The notes: a model not told the origin generated them from the sequence alone. DNA of 26,265 nt from Anaerolineaceae bacterium (GCA_014860845.1 JACZIY010000763.1:1-26265); one strand, 5' to 3'; positions 1 to 6,627 are shown, numbered from the stretch's first letter. Numbers and translations: made by a program.

Positions 1-1164
1 GATAAGTTGCGAGACACTTTCGATGCTCAGATTGTCATGATTTCGCAATATGACCCAATAATACACAAGATCTTTCACCATTATGCCATCGAACGTGGCC
101 GGCATCTTAACATTCCTGGTTGGCATCCTATCGACAGCTCACGGGGCGAGGTCATACGTACCCGTCTACCATTTATTATCAACGGTCAGGAAATCCTTGA
201 TGTGCTTGAAGCCCAAAAAATGCACGTTGTGCCCGGGACTGAAGTCCCAAAAACCTGGCTGGGGGTACCGATGCTGGTAGGAAACGAAGCTCGGGGTATT
301 GTCAGCCTGCAGAACCTCGATAAAGAGAACGCTTTCACCACCTCCGATATCAGCCTGTTGATGACTCTGACAAACAGCATGAGCATTACGCTTGAGAATG
401 CGCGCCTGTTCAACGAAACCCAGCGTTTGCTGAATCTGCTGGAACAGGAAATGGAGATCGCCCGTTACACTCAGCAGAGTATGCTGCGCAATAAATTACC
501 CAAATACACCGGCTATGATTTAGGTTCATTGATCATCCCGGCCCGTGCTGTTGGCGGAGACTTCTACGATTTCATTCCCCTGGATAAACAGAGATTATGT
601 ATTGTGATTGGCGATGTATCGGATAAAGGGTTACCGGCTGCTCTGTTCATGGCATTAACTTTCAGTCTGGTACGGGCCGAGACCAGAGGTGCAGAAAACT
701 CGCTCCAGGTGCTCCAAAACGTCAATCGTAATCTGATGAATATGAATGCTTCCAGCATGTTTGTCACACTTCTTTACTGCATTCTGGATTCCAGAACAGG
801 AATTTTACACTATTCCAGGGCTGGTCATCTACCGCCTTTCGTTCTGGATAGCGCTGGAAAGTGCATCGACATCCAGGTGCAGGAAGGTCAGCCTCTTGGC
901 TTGTTTAAGAATGTTAAAATTGACCAGCAGCAGGTGACAATTCCCCACAATGGCTTGGCGCTGCTGTATAGCGATGGACTGAATGAAGCCATCGATTCGC
1001 ATGGTGTTGAGTTCGGTTTTGAACGCATCAAGCAGGAATTATTCGTTAACCGTATGGAAAGCGCTGGCGACATCTGTAATAAGCTATGGCACGTTGTTCA
1101 GAACCACAGCGGTGAAATGCCACACCAGGATGATTTCACAACTGTGATCGTAAAACGCGATTAG
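1..1164 (+). CDS. GAF-SpoIIE (PP2C-type) serine phosphatase, 5'-truncated by the window edge
   Basis: The reading frame is open from base 1, so the start lies outside the window and the in-frame TTG at 7 is not trusted. Numbering from that TTG, residues 1-130 look like the end of a GAF sensor domain (WLGVPML, GIVSLQN). Residues 130-160 form a helical linker (LENARLFNETQRLL). From about 165 to the end is a SpoIIE-type PP2C phosphatase. Metal-binding acidic motifs are visible: GGDFYDF near 183-189, IGDVSDKG near 201-208, YSDGLNEA near 324-331, and HQDDFTTVIV close to the C-terminus. Family knowledge: RsbU/SpoIIE phosphatases remove phosphate from STAS-domain anti-anti-sigma factors in partner-switching pathways, with the GAF domain sensing a ligand. 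No STAS or anti-sigma partner is in the window, so the target is unknown. It is followed by decayed DNA rather than an operon partner. Confidence 0.9.
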   Translation, partial: DKLRDTFDAQIVMISQYDPIIHKIFHHYAIERGRHLNIPGWHPIDSSRGEVIRTRLPFIINGQEILDVLEAQKMHVVPGTEVPKTWLGVPMLVGNEARGIVSLQNLDKENAFTTSDISLLMTLTNSMSITLENARLFNETQRLLNLLEQEMEIARYTQQSMLRNKLPKYTGYDLGSLIIPARAVGGDFYDFIPLDKQRLCIVIGDVSDKGLPAALFMALTFSLVRAETRGAENSLQVLQNVNRNLMNMNASSMFVTLLYCILDSRTGILHYSRAGHLPPFVLDSAGKCIDIQVQEGQPLGLFKNVKIDQQQVTIPHNGLALLYSDGLNEAIDSHGVEFGFERIKQELFVNRMESAGDICNKLWHVVQNHSGEMPHQDDFTTVIVKRD

Positions 1165-1359
1165 AGTGCATAGGAAAAATAAGAATCAAGCAAGGTAGAA
1201 GGAAAGCGTCGTTTCCCAGATTTATCTTCACAGCATCTGCGATGGAAGCGGTGATTAACGGAAGAATAAATAGATTAGGTGTAATATGGACCGGAAAGAT
1301 ATTCCCCGATTTGAAGATTGGGAAGCCGAATAAATTAAAGAGGCTCAGTTAATTGCTGC

Positions 1360-1873
1360 CGCAGAAGAAATAGAACCCGGTTATCAGGTTGCCTGGCTTC
1401 GCTAAACAGAGGATATAACCCCAACCTCAACTGGAGTCGGAAACTGGCGTAGGTACGTTGGTCTGTGTACAGCAATGGATTTGCCAATTGATTGCCTGAA
1501 CATGGGCTAGACAATCTATCCGCCAGAAACTGGTCCAGTTATCCGCCTCACAAACATGATGAAGAGTAGCCCCCTATTGAAGCTTCTTATGAGGAAGTTT
1601 ATAATTTTATTTACTAAAACCGGAACAAGGGTTTGGATTCATCCATATGTATGAATCATTAAAAAGTGAAAACCGCTTGGATGATACTTTTGTTATTCAA
1701 AACGGAGATACCATGGTTCTACCACGTGGGTATCATCCACTCACTTTAGCACCTGAATACCAGTCTTTTATCTTTTTGCCCTGGCGGGTGAGAAGCGTAA
1801 ATACGGCGCCTGGAGTGATGATCCTGAGCGTCAGTGGGTTCGTGCCAATGAACCAATATTAAAAGGTAAATAA
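1360..1873 (+). pseudogene. iolB: iolB-like (5-deoxy-glucuronate isomerase) pseudogene, C-terminal lobe only
   Basis: Pieces of an IolB/KduI-type cupin appear in order but in different frames. About 1373-1400 gives EPGYQVAWLR. 1433-1453 gives GVGNWRR, followed by TIYPP. 1528-1608 in another frame gives NWSSYPPHKHDEE, then a stop, then PPIEASYEEVYNF. About 1622-1785 gives PEQGFGFIHMYES and GDTMVLPRGYHP. About 1780-1873, shifted again, gives LAGEKRKYGAWSDDPERQW and ends at TAA 1871-1873. These match the characteristic IolB stretches (NWSSYPPHKHD, PRGYHP, YGAWSDDP) of myo-inositol catabolism. I count at least three frameshifts and several in-frame stops. The N-terminal cupin lobe is missing; bases 1287-1359 are open in part but not recognisable. 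No other inositol gene is nearby, so this is a relic. The 71-codon ORF at 1647-1862 is one fragment of it, not a gene. Confidence 0.8.
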
Positions 1874-2026
1874 ATTTGCAAAACCCTCAAAATTCCTATC
1901 CCAGCTGCAAGCAGACGGAGTATTACGGAATTTTGCCCCTTCAGACCAGGTTTTGCTCAAGCGTTAAACCCACTTAGCAAGCTAAGGGGTATTGGCTTCG
2001 CTATTAATACACTTTAATCAAGGTAC
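1874..2026. other. Non-coding spacer between the iolB relic and the repeat
   Basis: I see no supportable gene. The only local structure is a perfect short palindrome at 1973-1986 (CTTAGC, AA, GCTAAG). The stretch probably belongs to the same decaying zone as its neighbours. Confidence 0.5.
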
Positions 2027-2289
2027 ATTAAGAAAGGTACTTGAAAAACTCGCGTAAAAAAGCTTCTACGCACATCGATTATCTATAATCCCCTTGTGGG
2101 ACTGCTGTGTGCCTGGCAACACGTTGGGAGTATCAGTGTTCGTCGATTTGGCTGACACCTGCACTTGATACAATTGCAAGTGTTTGCAGAACCCGCCGCA
2201 CAAATAGCACGGATTCAGGATCTTTGCTCATACCCAATGGGCATTGTATAACCTGGAGGTCAGTGGTTCGATTCCACTCTCCACCACCC
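2027..2289 (+). repeat. Hairpin-bearing dispersed repeat, copy 1 (degenerate), ending in a tRNA-Met-like 3' half
   Basis: This segment aligns by eye with 6741-6973. The best-conserved core is 2138-2260 against 6850-6973. It starts with the shared GTTCGTCG and continues through TTTGGCTGACACCTGCACTTG, CAAGTGTTTGCAGAACCCG, ACGGATTCAGGA and CTCATACCC to GTATAAC. Differences cluster in hairpin loops and stems. The CACTTG/CAAGTG stem is intact. The CCGTAC/GTACGG stem of copy 2 is broken here by two transitions (CCGCAC/GCACGG). The 5' part (about 2034-2090) also aligns (GTAC, AACTC, CACATCGAT). The orientation is the same as copy 2. No transposase or coding capacity is visible, so it could be a non-autonomous element, a structured RNA gene or a relic of one. 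Confidence 0.65.
2247..2289 (+). pseudogene. tRNA-Met-like 3' half at the end of repeat copy 1
   Basis: From 2251 the spacing is that of a tRNA 3' half. It has the 3' anticodon strand CCTGG (2252-2256), variable region AGGTC (2257-2261), and a T-arm AGTGG / TTCGATT / CCACT (2262-2278) with a canonical loop. These are followed by acceptor-like CTCCACC and a CCA-like end at 2284-2286. The sequence CTCAT, matching the 5' side of a Met anticodon loop, lies 18 bp upstream at 2227-2231. It is separated from the 3' half by an insert containing ACCC and GGGC. No matching 5' tRNA half (D-arm, acceptor) is seen upstream, so this is not a functional tRNA as it stands. The acceptor length is also slightly off. 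Confidence 0.6.
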
Positions 2290-2746
2290 CCCCCATACTT
2301 TATATAAAAATAAGGTAGGTCGTCTTTCCTTTCCTCACCATTTGGTGCAATTCGATTTATTAAATTGATTGGGGGTTGTAATCTCCGGCGAATCACTGGA
2401 GAAAAATCCTTAATAACTGTACAGGTAGACACGTGGTTTATTATTCCATTGGGTAATTTCATAGCAGAACCTGAATATTAATCTAGGATCTCACAATAAC
2501 TTAATCAAAAAGGACATCAAAAAAAATAAATATGGAAAGAAACAGTCTATTGTCCATGACATGTTTTTATTCATTTCTCCAGCGCTAGAGAATAATAATT
2601 AACCTTACCCTCAAAAACTACTCCTGTTTTTTTTCTTATTTCCATAAGGCTTTATCTTCGCCTTGATACTGAACGGCACGGGCAGGTATGTAATGACTAA
2701 TCAAAAGGTTGAAATTTCAATTAAAATGTGAATCAATTTGATAGAA
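2290..2746. other. Gene-free A+T-rich spacer
   Basis: I find no convincing gene, structured RNA or operator here. The reverse-strand ORF that covers part of it (2133-2462) reads through the tRNA-like T-arm in antisense and is judged spurious. It begins with a run of eight or more C residues just after the tRNA-like end. Confidence 0.5.
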
Positions 2747-2792
2747 GCTCATAACCCGGAGGTCCTCAGTTTGAATCTGAGTCCCAATTCCA
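2747..2792 (+). pseudogene. tRNA-Met(CAT) 3' half, remnant
   Basis: The geometry is exactly that of the 3' part of an initiator-type tRNA-Met. It shows loop CTCATAA with anticodon CAT at 2750-2752, 3' anticodon strand CCCGG (2755-2759), variable AGGTC (2760-2764) and T-stem CTCAG/CTGAG (2765-2769/2777-2781) around loop TTTGAAT. A 7-nt acceptor strand TCCCAAT, discriminator T and encoded CCA (2790-2792) complete it. The expected 5' anticodon strand is absent: the bases before 2747 are AGAA and pair with nothing. No D-arm or 5' acceptor lies upstream. A terminator follows at once. This is either a tRNA gene truncated by recombination or an attachment-site scar left by an element that integrated into tRNA-Met. 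Confidence 0.75.
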
Positions 2793-2800
2793 GAATCGAG

Positions 2801-2832
2801 AAATCCGTCTTTTTGGATGGATTTTTTGTTTT
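2801..2832 (+). terminator. Intrinsic terminator behind the tRNA-Met remnant
   Basis: The stem is AAATCCGTC (2801-2809) with GATGGATTT (2816-2824), 9 bp including one G-T pair, around loop TTTTTG. It is followed by a T-rich run to 2832. It sits 8 bp after the encoded CCA, as expected for a tRNA transcript, which supports the neighbouring remnant having once been a real tRNA gene. Confidence 0.75.
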
Positions 2833-3029
2833 TAATCCAATCAAGAGTCAGGGAATTAATTTTGGGACTGTTAACCTAATGATCTGCGATTTGGGTTTTC
2901 TACTTGACTCTAAATCCTATACGCCAGTGAATTCTGGGTAACAACTATATGAAATATATTCATCTACATCAAGGTACTGGCGATACTGTGAGTGTATCAA
3001 TTTCTTTTTTAGTCAATAAGGTTTTTTAT
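2833..3029. other. Spacer upstream of the PepSY gene promoter
   Basis: No gene, repeat or RNA structure could be supported here. The small forward ORFs crossing it lack ribosome binding sites and family signatures. Confidence 0.45.
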
Positions 3030-3079
3030 CTTCATATTCGCTTCATGGTCACTTCATTTGGGTTAGGTATATTTATGCT
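3030..3079 (+). promoter_or_regulatory. Triple 11-bp direct-repeat operator plus -10 box for the PepSY gene
   Basis: CTTCAT occurs at 3030-3035, 3041-3046 and 3052-3057, each start exactly 11 bp from the next. A -10-like TATGCT lies at 3074-3079, leaving 16 bp between it and the last hexamer, which therefore occupies the -35 position. Direct repeats one helical turn apart that replace the -35 box are typical of OmpR/PhoB-family activators. The same arrangement precedes the response regulator gene at 3755. Inference: the regulator encoded at 3844-4539 activates this promoter. Confidence 0.8.
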
Positions 3080-3142
3080 AACGACGGATAACACTCATTC
3101 AAATATAATGTCCGCCAGTATTCAAAGAAGGAGTAACCAAGA

Positions 3143-3682
3143 ATGAAAATTAACAAGTTTTTTGCTCTAGCAGTAGTTGCCGTTATGGCCATAGGAGTCA
3201 TGGGTTTCTATAGTACTCGAGCCCATGCACAAAGTGGTACCACCCCGGCCCCACAAGTCCAAGTAACTGAAGCTGACACAGATAATGTCGAGGAAAATGT
3301 TGAAGAGCAAGTTGGCGATCAGAATGTCCAGGATACAGTTGTAACTGATATTGAAACAGATACAGACAATATTGACGAACAGGTCGGCGAGCAAGTTGAG
3401 GATGGTCTTCCTGACGGTAACGAAGCTGTTGAAACCAAAAGTAGCGATGGTCAGGATGCGGTTCCTACTGGAACCCCCAGCATCTCTTCCAATTCAGCGC
3501 TGCAGGCAGCCCAGGCATATTTGAATACCACGGCTTCTGGAACTGCTACCCTGGATGACGAAAATGGCATACTGGTTTACAGCGTTGACCTGAATGGAAG
3601 CGACGTAAAAGTAGATGCCATGACCGGTATAGTCCTGGGTGTGGATCAGGTTGGTGACGGACAATTTGAGGGTGATAATTAA
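3143..3682 (+). CDS. Exported acidic PepSY-domain protein
   Basis: The protein has 179 residues. A signal peptide spans residues 1-29 (basic MKINK, hydrophobic core, AHA before Q30). Residues about 43-110 are a highly acidic, probably disordered segment with two related units (DTDNVEENVEEQVGD and DTDNIDEQVGEQVED). The C-terminal part, about 118-172, is a PepSY-like domain (SALQAAQAYL, LVYSVDLNGSDVKVDAMTGIV). PepSY domains are known in peptidase propeptides and in exported proteins linked to two-component systems; the molecular role here is unknown. The start is supported by AAGGAG at 3128-3133, nine bases before ATG. It has its own promoter (3030-3079) and terminator (3713-3746), so it is transcribed alone. 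The shared operator makes it a likely target of the adjacent regulator. The acidic tract could bind cations, but that is only a guess. Confidence 0.85.
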   Translation: MKINKFFALAVVAVMAIGVMGFYSTRAHAQSGTTPAPQVQVTEADTDNVEENVEEQVGDQNVQDTVVTDIETDTDNIDEQVGEQVEDGLPDGNEAVETKSSDGQDAVPTGTPSISSNSALQAAQAYLNTTASGTATLDDENGILVYSVDLNGSDVKVDAMTGIVLGVDQVGDGQFEGDN

Positions 3683-3712
3683 CAACCTTAAATTACTATA
3701 GTAAGATCAATA

Positions 3713-3746
3713 CTCCCCCGGCAACTTTTACCGGGGGAGGTTTTTT
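3713..3746 (+). terminator. Strong intrinsic terminator after the PepSY gene
   Basis: A perfect 9-bp GC-rich stem, CTCCCCCGG (3713-3721) with CCGGGGGAG (3731-3739), encloses a 9-nt loop and is followed by a T-run at 3741-3746. It separates the PepSY gene from the response regulator operon, whose operator starts 9 bp later. Confidence 0.95.
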
Positions 3747-3754
3747 GTATAGGG

Positions 3755-3793
3755 CTTCATCTTTTCTTCATCCAGGCTTCATCCATTTATGCT
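3755..3793 (+). promoter_or_regulatory. Triple 11-bp direct-repeat operator plus -10 box for the two-component operon
   Basis: CTTCAT occurs at 3755-3760, 3766-3771 and 3777-3782, again at exact 11-bp steps. A TATGCT -10 box lies at 3788-3793. Here the second hexamer sits 16 bp upstream of the -10, in the -35 position, and the third falls inside the spacer. Compared with 3030-3079 the array is shifted by exactly one repeat unit, so phase with the -10 is kept. This suggests autoregulation by the product of 3844-4539. Occupation of the spacer could make the effect differ from that at the PepSY promoter. Confidence 0.8.
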
Positions 3794-3843
3794 ATTCTTA
3801 TCATGAAGAATTAAAGCCTAAGCTCTTCTTGATGGAGAAACAA

Positions 3844-4539
3844 ATGAGAATTCTTTTAGTGGAAGATGAACGGAAAATTTCTGCGTACGTCAAACGCGGT
3901 CTGGAAGAACAAGGCTACGCAGTGGATGCAGCATACACTGGACAGGAAGCATTGGATTGGGCTAACACCATCGACTTTGACCTGATTGTTCTCGATATCC
4001 TCCTACCAGAAATGGATGGGCTTAGTGTGTGTCGCGAGTTACGAAAAAAAGGTTCCCGTGTTCCAGTTTTGATGTTGACAGCTCGCGATGCCATTGATGA
4101 CCGTGTAGCAGGTCTTGATGCCGGTGCTGATGATTATCTAGTCAAGCCATTTGCCATGAAGGAACTATTAGCAAGATTACGGGCATTGTCCCGCCGCTCG
4201 AACGAAGCGCCTAAAGAAACGCTACTCCAGGTTTCTGATCTGACCCTCGATACCCTGACCCAACGGGTGAAACGGAGAGGCAAACTGATTACCCTGGCCA
4301 GTAAAGAGTTCGCGGTATTAGAATGCCTGATGCGTGAACCTGAACGAGTTCTCAGTCGAACCCAGATCGCCGAACACGTCTGGAATTATGATGTATTCAA
4401 CCAATCCAATGTAGTGGATGTCTACATCCGTAATTTACGTCGGAAGATTGATGATCCGTTTAAATTAAAGCTGCTCCATACCATTCGTGGTTCAGGTTAC
4501 CGAATTTCATCAGAAAACGAATCAGATGAAACGATTTAA
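3844..4539 (+). CDS. OmpR/PhoB-family response regulator
   Basis: The protein has 231 residues. The receiver domain (1-115) has every expected residue: acidic pocket E7-D8, phospho-acceptor D51 (IVLDILLPEMDG), T79 and K101 (LVKPF). Residues about 130-225 form a winged-helix DNA-binding domain ending in TIRGSGYRI. The start at 3844 is chosen because GGAG (3834-3837) is six bases upstream and MRILLVEDE is the usual receiver N-terminus. The longer frame from 3745 would begin upstream of the promoter and be spurious. The kinase gene overlaps its last 14 bases in another frame. The upstream triple CTTCAT operator fits OmpR-family tandem binding and implies autoregulation. The stimulus is not visible. 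Confidence 0.95.
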   Translation: MRILLVEDERKISAYVKRGLEEQGYAVDAAYTGQEALDWANTIDFDLIVLDILLPEMDGLSVCRELRKKGSRVPVLMLTARDAIDDRVAGLDAGADDYLVKPFAMKELLARLRALSRRSNEAPKETLLQVSDLTLDTLTQRVKRRGKLITLASKEFAVLECLMREPERVLSRTQIAEHVWNYDVFNQSNVVDVYIRNLRRKIDDPFKLKLLHTIRGSGYRISSENESDETI

Positions 4540-5920
4540 AACCCTGCGTGTCCGGTTCGCATTGTGGACAGCTGGTTTGATGCTTACAGTCCTGGTTCTT
4601 TTTGGTACTTTTGTGTATATCAGTTTGTGGCAAGGGTTAGCGAACTCGATTGATGATTCTATAAAGTTGAGCACTTCCCAGGCAATTGCCGCAGTCAACA
4701 ATGAGAATGGGCGTATTAATTTTTCAGACAGCCTACCAGAAAGTTCAGCAGCAGAGCTTCGAGACAGAGGGTTGACTATTCGCATCCTTTCATCGGACGG
4801 AACAGTTCTCCAGTCCGTAGGACCCTATAAAAATCTAGGCGTTGATTCTAAAAGTATCCAAAATGCAAACTCTAGAATTTCTAGTTTCAGCACAATTAGT
4901 TTAAATGATTCTGATCCCATCAGAGTCTATACAGCACCTATCGAGGAAAATCAAAACATCGTAGGAATCATTCAGGTGATGCAGAGTCTGGAAACTCTCC
5001 ATGAAACTCTGGATCGCTTGATATTAGCATTATTAATTAGTATCCCTGTACTCTTGATTGTTTCAACGCTCAGTGGTTATTTCTTGGCGGCGCGAGCTCT
5101 ATCCCCAATTGATCAAATCACCCAAACGGCACAAAGAATTTCTACTGAAGATCTATCAGCTCGTCTTAATTTGCAGGGAAATGATGATGAAATTGGACGC
5201 CTAGCTTCAACTTTTGACAATATGCTCTCACGCCTTGAAGAAGGGTTTACTCGTGAACACCAATTTACATCGGATGCCTCTCACGAACTGCGTACACCTT
5301 TGGCTGCCATGCAAGCGATCCTGAATGTTATGCGTGAAAGAAAACGACCCCCGGAAGAATATGAAACGGCAATGGATGATTTATCGGAAGAGACCGATCG
5401 ACTGCGCGCTTTAACTGAGGATTTGCTTTATATCGCTCGGGGTGATACTCGAACTGGTACACTAAATGAAGAAGTGAATCTATCCTACTTGCTTACAGAT
5501 GTCAGTGAATCCTTACGCCCTCTGGCTGAATCCAAGGGATTAGCCCTCAAACAGGATATCCAGGACGGTCTTTTTATCCTGGGTGACAGCGATGCTTTGA
5601 TCCGGGCATTTGTTAACCTGCTGGACAACGCCATTAAATATACAGAAAAAGGTGAAATCTTTGTAAATGCAGTGTGTGATTACAGAAAAAACATTGATAT
5701 CCATATTTCTGATACCGGCCGTGCGATTGACCCAAAACACCTTCCTCATATTTTCGAGCGATTTTACCGGGCGGACGAGTCGCGAACGACCCAGGGTTTT
5801 GGGTTAGGGCTGGCGATAGTTCACGAAATTGTAAGGACCCATCATGGGACAATTGAAGCGTTCAGTAAAATTGGTTTCGGAACAACTTTTCGGTTACATT
5901 TTACTGGAGTTGAAAAGTAA
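4526..5920 (+). CDS. Membrane sensor histidine kinase, partner of the upstream regulator
   Basis: The protein has 464 residues, counting from the ATG that overlaps the regulator's end. A longer start at 4487 is possible but would add 13 residues without a visible ribosome site. TM1 spans about 12-34, an extracytoplasmic sensor segment about 35-163, TM2 about 165-188, and HAMP about 188-241. HisKA carries H253 in SDASHELRTPLAAM. The ATPase domain has the N box NLLDNAIKYTEKG (364-376) and a G2 region GFGLGLAIV (424-432). The G1 box reads DTGRAIDP (396-403), where the family normally has DxGxG, so the second glycine is alanine. The sensor domain is not a family I recognise. It is translationally coupled to the regulator and followed after 1 bp by a PAP2 phosphatase gene. 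Confidence 0.93.
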   Translation: MKRFKTLRVRFALWTAGLMLTVLVLFGTFVYISLWQGLANSIDDSIKLSTSQAIAAVNNENGRINFSDSLPESSAAELRDRGLTIRILSSDGTVLQSVGPYKNLGVDSKSIQNANSRISSFSTISLNDSDPIRVYTAPIEENQNIVGIIQVMQSLETLHETLDRLILALLISIPVLLIVSTLSGYFLAARALSPIDQITQTAQRISTEDLSARLNLQGNDDEIGRLASTFDNMLSRLEEGFTREHQFTSDASHELRTPLAAMQAILNVMRERKRPPEEYETAMDDLSEETDRLRALTEDLLYIARGDTRTGTLNEEVNLSYLLTDVSESLRPLAESKGLALKQDIQDGLFILGDSDALIRAFVNLLDNAIKYTEKGEIFVNAVCDYRKNIDIHISDTGRAIDPKHLPHIFERFYRADESRTTQGFGLGLAIVHEIVRTHHGTIEAFSKIGFGTTFRLHFTGVEK

Positions 5921-5921
5921 T

Positions 5922-6593
5922 ATGAAAATTGAAAAAACTACTTACCTAAGAATTGGACTATTGGTTATTACGATACTAATATCAGGAATGGTTTTTTCCT
6001 CATTAGCAGAAGATTTGGTAAATCGAGAAACCCTCTCGATGTTAGATCCAGTGTTTGGAGGCTGGTTGATTGCCCATACTTCCCTTTCTGGTGATTATGT
6101 TTTCTCAGTGATTACATTTTTTGGGGATGTATTGATCATTTCCATCGGTACTGGTTTATTGAGTTTCTGGCTTGCAAAAAGGAAAAATTGGAATAATTTA
6201 GTTTTTCTGTTTTCAGCGGTTGGTGGCAGTGCCTTGCTTAATCTGGTTCTGAAGAATGTTTTCCAGCGTACTCGTCCAGTCTTTCCTCTAGCTTTCCTGG
6301 CTTACACCGGTTACAGTTTTCCCTCTGGTCATACGATGATTTCTCTGGCCTTTTACGGGGCAGTGGCCTACATCGCACTGACTTACATAAAAAGCAGGAA
6401 TTGGAAGATATTAACAGTAGCTGGTGCCTTGGTCGTTTCTGTTTTGATTGGTTTCAGTCGACTGTATCTGGGGGTTCACTATTTAACCGATGTTCTAGCC
6501 GGGTGGGCTGCTGGTGGTCTATGGTTGGCGGTTTGTGTTCTGGGGGATTATTGGTTCCAATATTCAAAATTGCAAAAAGTAGGATCAAGATGA
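5922..6593 (+). CDS. PAP2-family membrane phosphatase
   Basis: The protein has 223 residues and is a multi-pass membrane protein. The three phosphatase motifs are present: KNVFQRTRP (K-x6-RP type), SFPSGHTM (PSGH) and SRLYLGVHYLTDV (SR-x5-H-x3-D). Family knowledge: such enzymes dephosphorylate phosphatidic acid, phosphatidylglycerol phosphate or undecaprenyl pyrophosphate; which one applies here cannot be told. The start at 5922 lies one base after the kinase stop, with GGAG at 5906-5909 rather far upstream, suggesting translational coupling. The in-frame extension back to 5844 overlaps the kinase and lacks a site. Being third in the operon, it is probably induced with the two-component system, which points to an envelope or lipid-phosphate role. 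Confidence 0.9.
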   Translation: MKIEKTTYLRIGLLVITILISGMVFSSLAEDLVNRETLSMLDPVFGGWLIAHTSLSGDYVFSVITFFGDVLIISIGTGLLSFWLAKRKNWNNLVFLFSAVGGSALLNLVLKNVFQRTRPVFPLAFLAYTGYSFPSGHTMISLAFYGAVAYIALTYIKSRNWKILTVAGALVVSVLIGFSRLYLGVHYLTDVLAGWAAGGLWLAVCVLGDYWFQYSKLQKVGSR

Positions 6594-6608
6594 AGCACTC
6601 TTCATCTT
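6587..6608 (+). terminator. Hairpin over the PAP2 stop codon, possible weak terminator
   Basis: AAGATGAAG (6587-6595) and CTTCATCTT (6600-6608) form a perfect 9-bp stem with loop CACT. The PAP2 stop codon is inside the left arm. Only a short, interrupted T-rich stretch follows, so termination is uncertain. The right arm contains the first hexamer of the third operator, so the structure may be a by-product of that site. Confidence 0.4.
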
Positions 6609-6627
6609 AACTTTATAAACACTTCAT
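6600..6627 (+). promoter_or_regulatory. Third triple 11-bp direct-repeat operator
   Basis: CTTCAT (6600-6605), CTTTAT (6611-6616, one mismatch) and CTTCAT (6622-6627) are again exactly 11 bp apart. I do not see a clear -10 box at the 16-bp distance used at 3057 and 3771, so promoter activity is doubtful. It lies 48 bp upstream of a well-formed ribosome site and a 16-codon ORF. Confidence 0.65.

Noticed and set aside
2027..2289. tmRNA, suggested by the CTCCACCA end and T-arm
   Set aside because: No tmRNA 5' acceptor/D-like half and no internal tag reading frame could be found upstream.
2107..2307. 66-codon forward ORF across repeat copy 1
   Set aside because: It lies wholly within the structured repeat; the corresponding frame in copy 2 is not conserved as protein.
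2133..2462. 109-codon reverse-strand ORF
   Set aside because: It reads antisense through the tRNA-like T-arm and C-run (GGGGGEWNRTTDLQV), a well-known type of spurious protein made from reversed tRNA sequence; no ribosome site or family.
3745..3843. N-terminal extension of the response regulator from the first in-frame ATG-like start
   Set aside because: It would translate the operator and promoter itself; the start at 3844 has a ribosome site and a standard receiver N-terminus.
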